Assembly (NCBI GenBank): GCA_965198825.1
Contig: CBDAQB010000001.1
Coordinates: 1,240,001-1,304,000, forward strand
Reading direction: 5' to 3'
Length of the DNA stretch: 64,000 nucleotides
Origin: BOG-908 sp965198825
Lineage (GTDB): Bacteria; Pseudomonadota; Alphaproteobacteria; Acetobacterales; Acetobacteraceae
Shown here: positions 29,557-38,212 of the stretch, piece by piece
How positions within the stretch are numbered: position 1 is the first letter of the stretch
Layout: the number at the start of each line of letters is the position of its first letter
Made by a program: the position numbers and the translations under genes
Notes under the pieces: generated by a model
Seen by the model: only the letters and a program-made list of their open reading frames with translations
Database searches by the model: none
What the model was told of the DNA's origin: nothing

Positions 29557-31455
29557 ATGAGCTCGACCCCCACCCTGCATTGGCTTCCTGAAGCGCAGGA
29601 GTGGCGCCCTGCCTTGGCAGCCTTCCGGAACGGTGCGAGCCGAAGCTGGGAGGAGGCTGTTCGGCTCGCCGGGCACAAGCTCGATTTCGTCAAAACGGCG
29701 GCGCTCGATCAGGCCGTGCTGGCGGCGTTCCCCGTGCCGCCTGCCGGGCTTGTGGCGCCGCCCATCCGGTTGGCCATTCTGGGCTCGGCTACCATGACGC
29801 ATCTTCAGCCCAGCCTGCGTGTCGCGGCGTTGCGGCGCGGGATGCATGTCACCGTTTATGAAAACGACTACGGGCAGTATTTGCAGGAGCTGCACGACAG
29901 CGGCTCGGCGCTGCATCGGTTCAAGCCGGATACCATCCTGTTTGCTCTGGACGCATTTCATCTCACCGCTGGCATCGATGCGTCGATGACAGAGGCTGAG
30001 GCGGAGGCGGCGCTCCAGGGCATGCGGGAGCGTGTCCTGGGGTGTTGGTCACTGGCGCGTGGCATGGGGGCGCGGGTGCTGCACCAGACGCCGCTGCCAG
30101 TGATCCCCGAGCTGATTGGCAGCAACGAGCAGCGGCTGCCTGGCTCGCGCGCGGCCCTGATTGCTCGGCTCAATGCCGCGCTGCGGTCGATGGCGGACGA
30201 GGCGGGAGTGGCGCTGGTGGCGCTCGATGCCCGGACGGCGCGCGATGGGCTGCTGGGGTGGCACGATCCGGCATTGTGGCACCGCGCCAAGCAGGAGGTT
30301 TCGCCTGCCGCGGCGCCGGTCTATGGCGAACTCGTGGCGCGCCTCTTGGCGGCGGCTGTCGGGCGATCCGCCAAGTCCCTGGTCCTGGATCTCGACAACA
30401 CGCTGTGGGGCGGGGTCATCGGTGACGATGGCATGGAGGGTATCGTTCTGGGGCAGGGGAGTGCGCTGGGCGAAGCGTTCGCCAGCGTGCAGGATTATGC
30501 GCGCGAGCAGTCGCGGCGCGGCATTATCCTTGCCGTATGCAGCAAGAACGACGAGGCGAACGCTTTGGAGCCGTTCGAGAAGCATCCCGAGATGGTGCTG
30601 CGGCGAACCGACATCGCAGCGTTCGTCGCCAACTGGAGCGACAAGGCCACCAATCTTCGCGAGATCGCGAGGCAGTTGAATATCGGGTTGGATTCGCTTG
30701 TTTTTCTCGATGATAATCCGTTCGAGCGTAATCTGGTTCGCGCCGAGCTTCCCATGGTCGCGGTGCCGGAGGTTCCGGACGATCCGGCTCTGGTGCCTGG
30801 CGTTCTGGCTGACGCCGGCTATTTCGAAGCGATCGCTATTACGCCCGAGGATTTGGAGCGTGGAAGGCTTTACCAGAGCAATCTGGCGCGTGAGACATTG
30901 CGCGCTTCCGTGACCGACATGGACAGCTACTTGCGCGATTTGCAGATGAAGCTGGTGTGGAGCCGGTTCGATGCAACGGGTCTTGCGCGCACCACGCAGC
31001 TTATCAACAAGACCAATCAGTTCAATCTGACGACGCGGCGCTATAGCGAGGACGAGGTTGCTACGGTGATGACGGATGCCGATGCCTTCGGATTGCAACT
31101 GCGGCTGCTGGATCGTTTTGGCGACAATGGAATCATCGGCATCGTCATCGGACGCCGCCTAGCCGATGATGCAGCGTGCGTCGTAGTGGATACCTGGCTG
31201 ATGAGCTGCCGCGTGTTGGGGCGCGGCGTGGAGGCGGCGACGCTGGCGTTGGTCACCGGCGCTGCAAAGGCCCTTGGGGCGCGGCAGCTCATCGGCGAGT
31301 ATTTGCCGACAAAGAAAAACGGCATGGTACGCGAGCATTTCGGCAGGCTTGGCTTTACGCTGCTATCGGAACAGCCGGATGGCGCGTCACGCTGGAGCCT
31401 GATGCTGGACGGCTTTGCACCGCCGAAAACATTCATCGACATCGTGGAGGCCTGA
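29557..31455 (+). CDS. FkbH-like HAD-IIIC enzyme (glyceryl-carrier-protein synthase type)
   Basis: In characterised relatives the FkbH-type HAD domain uses 1,3-bisphosphoglycerate to load glycerate onto a carrier protein. Here the HAD nucleophile motif is intact: DLDNTLWGG with Asp278 and Asp280, then GIILAVCSKND and FLDDNPFER. The N-terminal 260 residues resemble an SGNH-like region, and the C-terminal part (about 410-625) is a GNAT-like fold including NQFNLTTRRYSEDEV and DTWLMSCRVLGRGVE. Length 632 aa matches stand-alone FkbH-like proteins. A carrier protein starts five bases after the stop, a likely partner. No polyketide synthase or glycosylation genes are adjacent on this side, so the final product is unknown. 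Confidence 0.88.
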   Translation: MSSTPTLHWLPEAQEWRPALAAFRNGASRSWEEAVRLAGHKLDFVKTAALDQAVLAAFPVPPAGLVAPPIRLAILGSATMTHLQPSLRVAALRRGMHVTVYENDYGQYLQELHDSGSALHRFKPDTILFALDAFHLTAGIDASMTEAEAEAALQGMRERVLGCWSLARGMGARVLHQTPLPVIPELIGSNEQRLPGSRAALIARLNAALRSMADEAGVALVALDARTARDGLLGWHDPALWHRAKQEVSPAAAPVYGELVARLLAAAVGRSAKSLVLDLDNTLWGGVIGDDGMEGIVLGQGSALGEAFASVQDYAREQSRRGIILAVCSKNDEANALEPFEKHPEMVLRRTDIAAFVANWSDKATNLREIARQLNIGLDSLVFLDDNPFERNLVRAELPMVAVPEVPDDPALVPGVLADAGYFEAIAITPEDLERGRLYQSNLARETLRASVTDMDSYLRDLQMKLVWSRFDATGLARTTQLINKTNQFNLTTRRYSEDEVATVMTDADAFGLQLRLLDRFGDNGIIGIVIGRRLADDAACVVVDTWLMSCRVLGRGVEAATLALVTGAAKALGARQLIGEYLPTKKNGMVREHFGRLGFTLLSEQPDGASRWSLMLDGFAPPKTFIDIVEA

Positions 31456-31459
31456 TCCG

Positions 31460-31702
31460 TTGGACCAATCCCAAATTTATCCGAAGATGACTGCCATTCT
31501 GCAGGAGGTTTTCGACCGCGACGATATCGAGGCAACGCCGACGTTGGCGGCCGATCAGGTCGAAGGCTGGGACTCGTTTAAGCAGGTGGAAATCCTGATT
31601 GCGGTGCAGGAGGAGTTCGGCATGAAGTTCTCTTCGCGCGAGTTGGATACGCTGAAGAACGTTGGGGATCTGGTGGGGATTATTGAAGCTAAAGGGAAGT
31701 AA
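31460..31702 (+). CDS. Acyl carrier protein paired with the FkbH-like enzyme
   Basis: Small 80-residue carrier protein. The phosphopantetheine attachment motif is GWDSFKQVEI, with the modified serine at residue 39. The start chosen is TTG at 31460, which has GGAGG nine bases upstream inside the end of the FkbH gene; an ATG at 31488 lacks such a site. The fold pattern fits an ACP, with acidic helices around the serine and a GMKFSSRELDTLKNVGDLVGII second half. Its likely role is to receive a glyceryl-type group from the FkbH partner. Repeat copy 5 begins at its stop codon. Confidence 0.85.
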   Translation: MDQSQIYPKMTAILQEVFDRDDIEATPTLAADQVEGWDSFKQVEILIAVQEEFGMKFSSRELDTLKNVGDLVGIIEAKGK

Positions 31703-31822
31703 GGCCTTCTTTTTTGAAAAAAAAGCAAAAAACTTTTGGATGTTTGGGCCGGGCGGTTCCACGATCTCGGTCCCAAGTCGCAAAAGTTTTTTGGTTCTTT
31801 TTTTCAAAAAAGAACTGCTTCC
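31697..31822. repeat. Nested inverted repeat element, copy 5 (between convergent genes)
   Basis: Begins at the ACP stop and ends at the stop of the minus-strand hydrolase. Left arm TTCTTTTTTGAAAAAAAAGC; right arm TTTTTTGGTTC and TTTTTTTCAAAAAAGAAC. Its position between convergent genes fits a bidirectional terminator. It shares 57 identical bases with copy 4 in the same orientation. Confidence 0.9.
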
Positions 31823-32790
31823 TAACGCTTGCCTTGCGTCAGGAACCCCCCGAGCAGCGCCATGAACTCCTCAAGGCGGTCATGCTGCACCCAGTGTCCC
31901 GCGCCTTGCACCAACGCGACCTCTGCATTTGAGAAATAGGAGGCGCGGCCGTCTTCTGCGGGATTCGAGGCCCAGCTTTCGCTGCCGTAGACGAGGAGGG
32001 TGGGGCAGGTGATGCTCGACCAGAGTTTCCTGATGTCGTCTCGCGTCATGTCGATCGGGGACCAGGCGCGGACGTAGTTGTCGAACTTCCAGCTGTAGGT
32101 GCCGTCTTCGTTCTGGCGGACACCATGCCGGGTCAGGTGGAGGGCTTGGGCCTGGGTGAGGCGGGGGTTTTCCGCCTGCATGCGGGCGAAGGCTTCCTCG
32201 ATTGAGGTATAGCGGCGGGGCTGGCGGGCGGCGAGCATGCGCTCCTCGTCGATCCAGCCGCGCAGGCGTTCAGCCATGCTGCGTTCATTTTCTTTCGCCT
32301 CCGCTTTCGGAGAGGCACCCAGGCCTTCGATGGAGACGAGCTGTCGAACGCTGCCCGGATAGAGGCCGGTGAAGCGCGTGGCGATGTTGCCGCCCATGGA
32401 GTGGGCGACGATGCTGACGTCTTCCAGGCCCTGGCTGTGGATGAGCTGGGCGAGGTCGTAGATGAAGGCGTGCATGCTGTAGCTGCCGGCGTCGGCCCAC
32501 TGGCTGTCGCCGTGGCCGCGTAGGTCTGGTGCGATGAGGTGCCAGTCGTGGCGCAGCCGTTCGGCGACCCAGTCCCAATTGCGGCAATGGTCGCGGCCGC
32601 CGTGGAGCAGGATGAGGGGGGGCGCGGATTCGTTCCCCCAGTCGGCATAGTGCAGGCGCAATCGCTGTGAAATGAAGCTCCGGGAGGTGGGGCCGGTCTG
32701 GTTGCTACTGGAGGGGGTGAGGGGGCTTGTGCCCTGGGCGGCCGGTGTCATAGGGCCTGTTAGCATGGGCGCTGCGAGAGGCGGAAGCAT
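31822..32790 (-). CDS. Alpha/beta-fold hydrolase
   Basis: Alpha/beta hydrolase of unknown substrate, about 322 residues. Motifs: LLHGGRDHCRNWDWV (oxyanion-hole HG), DLRGHGDS, the nucleophile elbow AHSMGG, a helical cap including RLRGWIDEERMLAARQPRRY, and a C-terminal histidine in QGAGHWVQHDRLEEF. This family includes lipase- and haloalkane-dehalogenase-like enzymes, but nothing here sets the substrate. The start is uncertain: ATG at 32790 has a GGTAGG-like site, and ATGs at 32766 and 32751 are also possible. Convergent with the ACP gene. Confidence 0.85.
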   Translation of the reverse strand: MLPPLAAPMLTGPMTPAAQGTSPLTPSSSNQTGPTSRSFISQRLRLHYADWGNESAPPLILLHGGRDHCRNWDWVAERLRHDWHLIAPDLRGHGDSQWADAGSYSMHAFIYDLAQLIHSQGLEDVSIVAHSMGGNIATRFTGLYPGSVRQLVSIEGLGASPKAEAKENERSMAERLRGWIDEERMLAARQPRRYTSIEEAFARMQAENPRLTQAQALHLTRHGVRQNEDGTYSWKFDNYVRAWSPIDMTRDDIRKLWSSITCPTLLVYGSESWASNPAEDGRASYFSNAEVALVQGAGHWVQHDRLEEFMALLGGFLTQGKR

Positions 32791-32995
32791 CGCGAACCTA
32801 CCCAAGGATGCGCCGAACCTCCTCCAATTTCGAGCATTATGCCGCGGACCGTCCTGACGAGGTGGCGGCGGCGGACTTGGATGGAATTTGCTGCAGCGAA
32901 CGTTCTGTCGTGCAGTATGACCGTCAGCTTATTCGCGAATGCGAGGCGCCCCGAGCGGCCACGACCACGATACGCTGACTATCGATCTCGAAACC

Positions 32996-33025
32996 GACAC
33001 TGACACTGACACTGACACTGACACT
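32996..33025. repeat. GACACT hexanucleotide tandem repeat
   Basis: Five perfect copies of GACACT in a row. They lie in the 315-bp gap between two minus-strand genes (32791-33105), where I see no other feature. A perfect hexamer run could change length by slippage without shifting a frame. Confidence 0.85.
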
Positions 33026-33105
33026 GGCGCGACGGCCTATTTCGGTCAGCATCTACCGCTTGCGGTTACAAATCCTGACGATGAGCAACGGAACAAAATA
33101 CTCTA

Positions 33106-33651
33106 TCAGCGCGCGAAGGCGTATCGCGCGTGTTCTTCACGGGACTTCCGGATCTTCGCGCTGAAGCGGGTTCCGAACAGTCGGAGGCAGCTGAAGACGA
33201 CGGAAAGGCCGGGGGCCAGCGTCTTTGCCAACTCCTCCATGCCTTCGGGAATGTCGCGACGCGGCATGAGGAGGCTTTCCTCGTTTGGATAGGCGACGGG
33301 CGGTATCGTCGCCTGGCCCAAATGTGGGCACAGGCGTTGCGCCTTGCGCGCGCAGGTGAGGTGCAGCGGCGGGACATTGGCGGCGTAGCGGAATGGATCG
33401 TCGCCGACCGTGACGAAGCCGCCAGACTGGACCGGCAGCAGGTAGCGGTCGTTCCTCGGGGTTGGGCGCCCGCAGACGTGGCACAGATGTCGTGCCATTC
33501 CCGCACGGTGACGCGTCACGTGAAGCGCCTTGAACCTCGGTGAACCCTCGCCTGGGCGTTCAACCTGGACGAGGTCGACCAATCCGGGAAAGTCCGATGA
33601 GGCCGCGAGATCGAAGCTTCCTTCGCCGGTCCAGGATACCGTCCACGGCAC
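33106..33651 (-). CDS. Conserved hypothetical CxxC protein, probable zinc ribbon
   Basis: I do not recognise a named family. The 181-residue protein opens PWTVSWTGEGSFDLAASSDFPG and has a cysteine cluster HLCHVCGRPTPRNDRY, followed by HLTCARKAQRLCPHL, which together could bind one metal ion through four cysteines. It ends in a basic helix. The GTG start at 33651 has a purine-rich site upstream; a longer ORF start reaches 33735 and overlaps the multicopper oxidase stop. It lies 68 bp downstream of that oxidase on the same strand, so it may share its transcript. Confidence 0.6.
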   Translation of the reverse strand: MPWTVSWTGEGSFDLAASSDFPGLVDLVQVERPGEGSPRFKALHVTRHRAGMARHLCHVCGRPTPRNDRYLLPVQSGGFVTVGDDPFRYAANVPPLHLTCARKAQRLCPHLGQATIPPVAYPNEESLLMPRRDIPEGMEELAKTLAPGLSVVFSCLRLFGTRFSAKIRKSREEHARYAFAR

Positions 33652-33718
33652 GTCGGCGTCCTGGCTCCTCCTTGCCGAGTCCGTTGCGTGAGCTCGGCAG
33701 TGACCTTCGGACGTCTGC

Positions 33719-35197
33719 TCAAGCCGGGCGGGCATAATCGAACAGGGCCATGAAGCCGTAGTCCATGTGCAGCTGCTGATGACAATGGAACAGCGTCATG
33801 CCGGGGTTGTCGGCGACGAAGTCGATCTCGGCCTCCTGGTAGCCCCCCAACATGACAACGTCTTTCAGCACGCCCGATGTCGGGTTCCCGGCGATGCGGG
33901 TCAGTTCGAAGCTGTGCCTGTGGAGGTGGATGGGGTGGATGTCATCGCTCCGGTTGCTCAGGCGCAGCCGATAGCGGCGTCCTTGAACAAGGGTGAGCAT
34001 CGGTTTCGCCGCATCCATCGTGTCGGGATAGGCGGCACCGTTGATTATCCATCGGTTGAAGCCGCCGTCAGCCGCATTTTCCTTGTCAAAGACCATGTCG
34101 ACGACGTGATCGGGTGTCGGAGAGCCAGCGAGGCCGCCGAACGCGGCATAGTCCCATTTCGACGGAGGAGGTTTGACCCAGGCGGGGTCGCCCATGGCAT
34201 CGCCATATTCGACCACGATGCCCATGCCATGTCCGCGATCATCGTCCGCGAGGTCGCCGAGTATCCAGACGCCCGGATGGTTCATCTCGACGACTGCGGA
34301 CACCCGCTCCGCCGTCCCGAGCCAGAGCACCGGCACCGTTGTCTGCCGGGGCACCGGATTTCCGTCCAGCGCCACCACGCGGAACACATGGCCCGGCAAA
34401 GCGAGACTGCGTATCTCGCCCGCGCTGCCGTTCAACACGTGCAGCAGCACACGCTGCCCCCGCTTTACGCGTATCGGGTCACCATGACCCAGCATGCGGC
34501 CGTTGACGGTGAAGAATTGGTAGCCGACCTCGTAACCATGCGGATCTCCGCGCTTGAGCGACGCAGTCATCGCGGCCTCGCCCGCCTGCTTCAGCGCAGG
34601 GATCTCCTCGCCCGCCAGAAAATCCTGTGCCATGTCTCCGCCACGGCTGAACGTCGGCCCAAATTCCTTTAGAACCAGGAAGATTTCCTGGTCGTAGCTG
34701 CCGGGGTTTTTCCTTGGCTCTATGTAGACTGGACCGACCAACCCAGAGTACTGGCCGAGGTCGAGGTTCGCGCCTGCGCGCACGTGAGTATGGTAGAACC
34801 GGAAGCCGGCTGGTTGAGGGACAAAAACCTCTCGATGCGTGGTCCCGGGCGAGATGACCGGCGTGCCTTCTTCCAAGGCACCATCCACGGCCGATGGTAT
34901 CTTCTGCCCGTGCCAATGGACGACCTGAGGACGATCCGTGTCGTTCCTGATGTCGACCGTCACCTGCTGGCCTTCCCGAAAACGCAGAAGCGGACCGGGA
35001 AATTGACCATCGTAGAGGTCGGTGGAGATGATCTGATCAGGCGCGAGTTCGGCCAAGCCGTTCGCGATGCTTATGGTGTGATCGGCCTTCCCGTTGGTTT
35101 GCCCGACCGTGCTCGCCGATAAGCCGGAGCTCGGCAGGGCGGCGCCGATCGCCGTCGCCCCGGCGGTTTTGAGAAGGTCACGTCGTCCGAACTTCAT
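33719..35197 (-). CDS. Tat-exported multicopper oxidase
   Basis: Laccase/CueO-like copper enzyme that couples substrate oxidation to oxygen reduction, probably periplasmic. The Tat signal FGRRDLLKTAGATAIG is at the N-terminus. All four copper-binding blocks are visible: HWHG (about residue 97), HTHVRAG, HPIHLHRHSF and HCHQQLHMDYGFM near the C-terminus. Length 492 aa is normal. The ATG at 35197 has GGAG six bases upstream, better than a GTG four codons earlier. It is divergent from the DUF4331 gene. Substrate could be copper(I), another metal ion or a phenol; sequence alone does not tell. Confidence 0.93.
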   Translation of the reverse strand: MKFGRRDLLKTAGATAIGAALPSSGLSASTVGQTNGKADHTISIANGLAELAPDQIISTDLYDGQFPGPLLRFREGQQVTVDIRNDTDRPQVVHWHGQKIPSAVDGALEEGTPVISPGTTHREVFVPQPAGFRFYHTHVRAGANLDLGQYSGLVGPVYIEPRKNPGSYDQEIFLVLKEFGPTFSRGGDMAQDFLAGEEIPALKQAGEAAMTASLKRGDPHGYEVGYQFFTVNGRMLGHGDPIRVKRGQRVLLHVLNGSAGEIRSLALPGHVFRVVALDGNPVPRQTTVPVLWLGTAERVSAVVEMNHPGVWILGDLADDDRGHGMGIVVEYGDAMGDPAWVKPPPSKWDYAAFGGLAGSPTPDHVVDMVFDKENAADGGFNRWIINGAAYPDTMDAAKPMLTLVQGRRYRLRLSNRSDDIHPIHLHRHSFELTRIAGNPTSGVLKDVVMLGGYQEAEIDFVADNPGMTLFHCHQQLHMDYGFMALFDYARPA

Positions 35198-35502
35198 TGC
35201 GTGCTCCACGGAGCATTAAAACAGAGCTGTTATCAGACAGCCTTGTTGGGTTGGTTAGATCATGTCGAGCCAGGCCGCCATTGGCAAAGCGGTGATGTCC
35301 GCCGCTGCCTGCCCGGCGAGGTCCCTGAAGGGGAGGGCAGGCTGGGGCGGACTAGGAGTGGTCTCGTTTGCGACGAGAACGCCCACGTATGAAGTCACAG
35401 ATTAAATATTTTCCATTGGTGATGCATCCAAACCTCCGTTCCGGCGCGTTAATCAACGGCTGACCAAGCCTGGTAAACGCCGCCCCTTCATCGGAGACGA
35501 CC
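35198..35502. other. Divergent intergenic region
   Basis: 305 bp between the multicopper oxidase and the DUF4331 gene, which read away from each other. Promoters for both must lie here, but I cannot pick -35/-10 boxes with confidence. No repeat element or RNA gene is seen. Confidence 0.5.
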
Positions 35503-36936
35503 ATGAGACGCAACATCCTACTTGCGGCAACGGCGCTTGGCCTTGGCGCAACTCTGTCCGGCGCCGCCATGGCGTCCAGCCATCGCGAAGCGCCGATGAT
35601 CGCCGGCATGCCCCGGCTCGATGCTTCCGACTTCTACATGTTCGTGGAATACGAACCCGGCAAGTCAAACCTGATGACCGTCGTGGCCGACTACGTGCCC
35701 CTGCAGGACCCAGCCGGCGGTCCGAATTTCTACGAGATGGACCATCTCGGCTACTATGACATCAATTTGGACTCTAAGGGCACCGGCAAACCTACCTACA
35801 CGTTCCGTTTCCGGTTTGTCGGTCACGACCGAGCACTGTCGCTGAATGTCGGAGGCAAGACGGTCGCCATTCCGCTCATCAATGACGGTCAGCTCAGCCG
35901 AAACGATTTCACGGCGCAGAATGCGTTGGAATATTATACCCTTTCCCTGGTCACCTATGCCGCAGACGGCACTGCGACGGAGACGCCGATTGCGGACACG
36001 CAGAGCGGCCGCACCTACTTCCTCAAGCCCATCGACAATGTCGGCAACAAGTCGATTCCAAACTACGCAGCTTATGCAAAAGCGCTGTCCTACGAAATCA
36101 CCATCCCTGGCTGTGCCACGCCTGGGCGAATGTTCGCTGGCCAGCGCAAGGATCCATTCGTCGTCAATTTGGGCGAGACGTTCGACCTTGTGAACTATGC
36201 CAATCCGATCGGGGAGCAGTATGACGCCTCCGCGAAGGACGACCTCGCAAACAAGAATGTCACCTCGCTGATCCTGGAATTGCCTTACGGCTGCTTCCTG
36301 AACGGCAAGGATCCTGTGATCGGTGGCTGGACCACATCCTCCGAAGGTTTTGGGACGGAGAAAGGTCCGCGCACCTACAAGCAGGTTTCTCGACTTGCCA
36401 ATCCGCTGGTGAACGAGTTGGTGATCGGTTTGAAGGACAAGGATGCGTTCAATGCTTCGCTGCCCGCGAACGACGCACAATTCTTGACCTACGTGTCAAA
36501 TCCGACCGTGCCTGTGCTGATCCAGGCGCTTTTCCCAAGTACGACAGCACCGACCAGCTATCCCCGCACCGACCTGGAGGCGGTTTTCCTCACTGGCGTT
36601 AAGGGGCTGAACCAGCCGCTAAGCGTCACTCCGTCAGAAGAGATGCGCCTCAACACCAGCATTCCGCCGACGCCCTACGCGTCACAGAGCCGCCTGGGCG
36701 TCATTGGCGGCGACAATGCAGGTTATCCGAACGGCCGCCGCCCCGGCGACGACGTGGTCGACATCACCCTGCGCGTTGCCATGGGCAGGCTGATCTCCCT
36801 TGGCCTGTTCCCCGGAAATGCGCCGTCCGGCATGCTCGATTTCACTGACGGCGCCTATACGGACGCGACCCACTACGACAAGATCTGGCCGTATATCGTC
36901 GCACCGCTCGCTGGTTCACCGCAGAGCGCTGAGTGA
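35503..36936 (+). CDS. DUF4331 family exported protein
   Basis: Conserved protein of unknown function. It has a clean signal peptide (MRRNILLAATALGLGATLSGAAMA) followed at once by the DUF4331 signature SSHREAPMIAGMPRLDASDFYMF. Later family blocks include FRFRFVG, GPRTYKQVSRLANPLVNELVIGLKDKDAFNAS and the C-terminal GRRPGDDVVDITLRVAMG. Length 477 aa is typical. The stop overlaps the start of the TPR gene by GTGA, so the pair is coupled. In other proteobacteria I recall DUF4331 genes next to TPR, HupE-like and TonB-receptor genes, as here; the shared function is undefined. Confidence 0.9.
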   Translation: MRRNILLAATALGLGATLSGAAMASSHREAPMIAGMPRLDASDFYMFVEYEPGKSNLMTVVADYVPLQDPAGGPNFYEMDHLGYYDINLDSKGTGKPTYTFRFRFVGHDRALSLNVGGKTVAIPLINDGQLSRNDFTAQNALEYYTLSLVTYAADGTATETPIADTQSGRTYFLKPIDNVGNKSIPNYAAYAKALSYEITIPGCATPGRMFAGQRKDPFVVNLGETFDLVNYANPIGEQYDASAKDDLANKNVTSLILELPYGCFLNGKDPVIGGWTTSSEGFGTEKGPRTYKQVSRLANPLVNELVIGLKDKDAFNASLPANDAQFLTYVSNPTVPVLIQALFPSTTAPTSYPRTDLEAVFLTGVKGLNQPLSVTPSEEMRLNTSIPPTPYASQSRLGVIGGDNAGYPNGRRPGDDVVDITLRVAMGRLISLGLFPGNAPSGMLDFTDGAYTDATHYDKIWPYIVAPLAGSPQSAE

Positions 36937-38192
36937 GGCGGAAACCTAAAGAAGACAAGCAAGCTCGCCGCCGGGTCGTCTCCCGGTGGCGAGGCAGCGC
37001 CGGCCCACTGGCCGGCGCCATCGTTTTGACCATCGCCTGCTCTGCGCAGGCGACGCCTTTTCTCCCAGCGAGCGATACCGTCGTCCTAGAGAGGCTACCA
37101 GACGCGCTGGACGGCAGCGTTCGCGCGCTAAGGCGTCAGCATGCAGCGCTGGCTGCCGATCCGTTGAACCTGCCACTTGCGACGCAAGTGGCCGCCGCCG
37201 ACATCGGCCGAGCTCGCGCGCTGGGGGATCCGCGTTATCTGGGACGCGCGCAAGCGGCGCTGGCGCCCTGGCCGTCCGGGCAAGAAGGCAAGGAGCCTCA
37301 CGCACCGCCGGGCGTCATGTTGCTCCGGGCGGTGATCCTGCAAAGCGACCATGATTTCGCGGGCAGCCTGCAGGCGCTTGCGACCGTGCTACGCGAGCAG
37401 CCTGGCAATGGGCAGGCCTGGCTGACGCGCGCGTCGGTCAGGCAAGCACAGGCCGATTATCAGGGTGCCTTGGCTGATTGCGGGCAGGTGGCGGCCCTGG
37501 TGCTTGGCTTGATTCCCGACGTTTGCACGGCCTCGGCCATGGCGCTCACAGGACATGCGCCGCTGGCTCTTCGCGCTGTCACGGCGTCCCTCACGGTGAA
37601 CGCGCAGGAGGCGGCGCGTGCACCGACTGTCGCCTTGTGGGCGCTGACGCTCGCTGCAGAAATTGCTGAGCGCCTCAATGATCCTTCGGCGGAGTCGCGC
37701 TTCAAGGCGGCACTGGCAGTCGATCCGCGCGACCCTTATCTGCTCGGCGCCTGGTCGGACTGGCTGCTCGATCAAGGGCGGCCCGGCGAGGTGGTGTCGC
37801 TGCTGGGAGACCGCACCCGTATCGATCCGCTTTTGCTTCGCCTGGCATTGGCCGAAAAGGCGTTGGGGCTTTCCGCAGCAGAGGGACACGTTGCCGATCT
37901 CGCAGCGCGCTTCGAGGCGAGCAGGTTGCGCGGCGATACGGTGCACCGGCGCGAAGAGGCGCGATTCGCCCTCGCCCTGCAGCATGATCCGGCACGCGCG
38001 CTGACATTGGCACAAGCGAACTGGCAGGTGCAGCGTGAGCCCGCGGATGCGCGCATCCTGCTGGAGGCAGCACTTGCTGCGAAATCCCCAATTTCGGCAG
38101 GCCCGGTGGTCGCATGGCTGAGCAGCAACCACGTGGAGGATGTCCGGCTGCAAGAATTAGCCTTGCGGCTCCGAAAGAGCGCTCTCTTTTGA
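36933..38192 (+). CDS. Exported TPR-repeat protein
   Basis: 419-residue protein with an arginine-rich start, a hydrophobic segment (GPLAGAIVLTIACSAQA) that may be a signal peptide, then TPR-like helices. Repeats visible include GSLQALATVLREQPGNGQAWLTRASVRQAQADYQGALADC and a second set around VDPRDPYLLGAWSDWLLDQGRP. The GTG start lies inside the DUF4331 stop (GTGA), indicating translational coupling. TPR proteins mediate protein contacts; the partner here is probably the DUF4331 or the HupE-like product. No enzymatic domain is visible. Confidence 0.8.
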   Translation: MRRKPKEDKQARRRVVSRWRGSAGPLAGAIVLTIACSAQATPFLPASDTVVLERLPDALDGSVRALRRQHAALAADPLNLPLATQVAAADIGRARALGDPRYLGRAQAALAPWPSGQEGKEPHAPPGVMLLRAVILQSDHDFAGSLQALATVLREQPGNGQAWLTRASVRQAQADYQGALADCGQVAALVLGLIPDVCTASAMALTGHAPLALRAVTASLTVNAQEAARAPTVALWALTLAAEIAERLNDPSAESRFKAALAVDPRDPYLLGAWSDWLLDQGRPGEVVSLLGDRTRIDPLLLRLALAEKALGLSAAEGHVADLAARFEASRLRGDTVHRREEARFALALQHDPARALTLAQANWQVQREPADARILLEAALAAKSPISAGPVVAWLSSNHVEDVRLQELALRLRKSALF

Positions 38193-38212
38193 GGACGGGA
38201 CCCGCAGAATCG

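Noticed and set aside
32939..33292. Plus-strand frame containing the GACACT run (TDTDTD peptide)
   Set aside because: Overlaps the minus-strand CxxC gene, no ribosome-binding site, and only the repeat gives it character.
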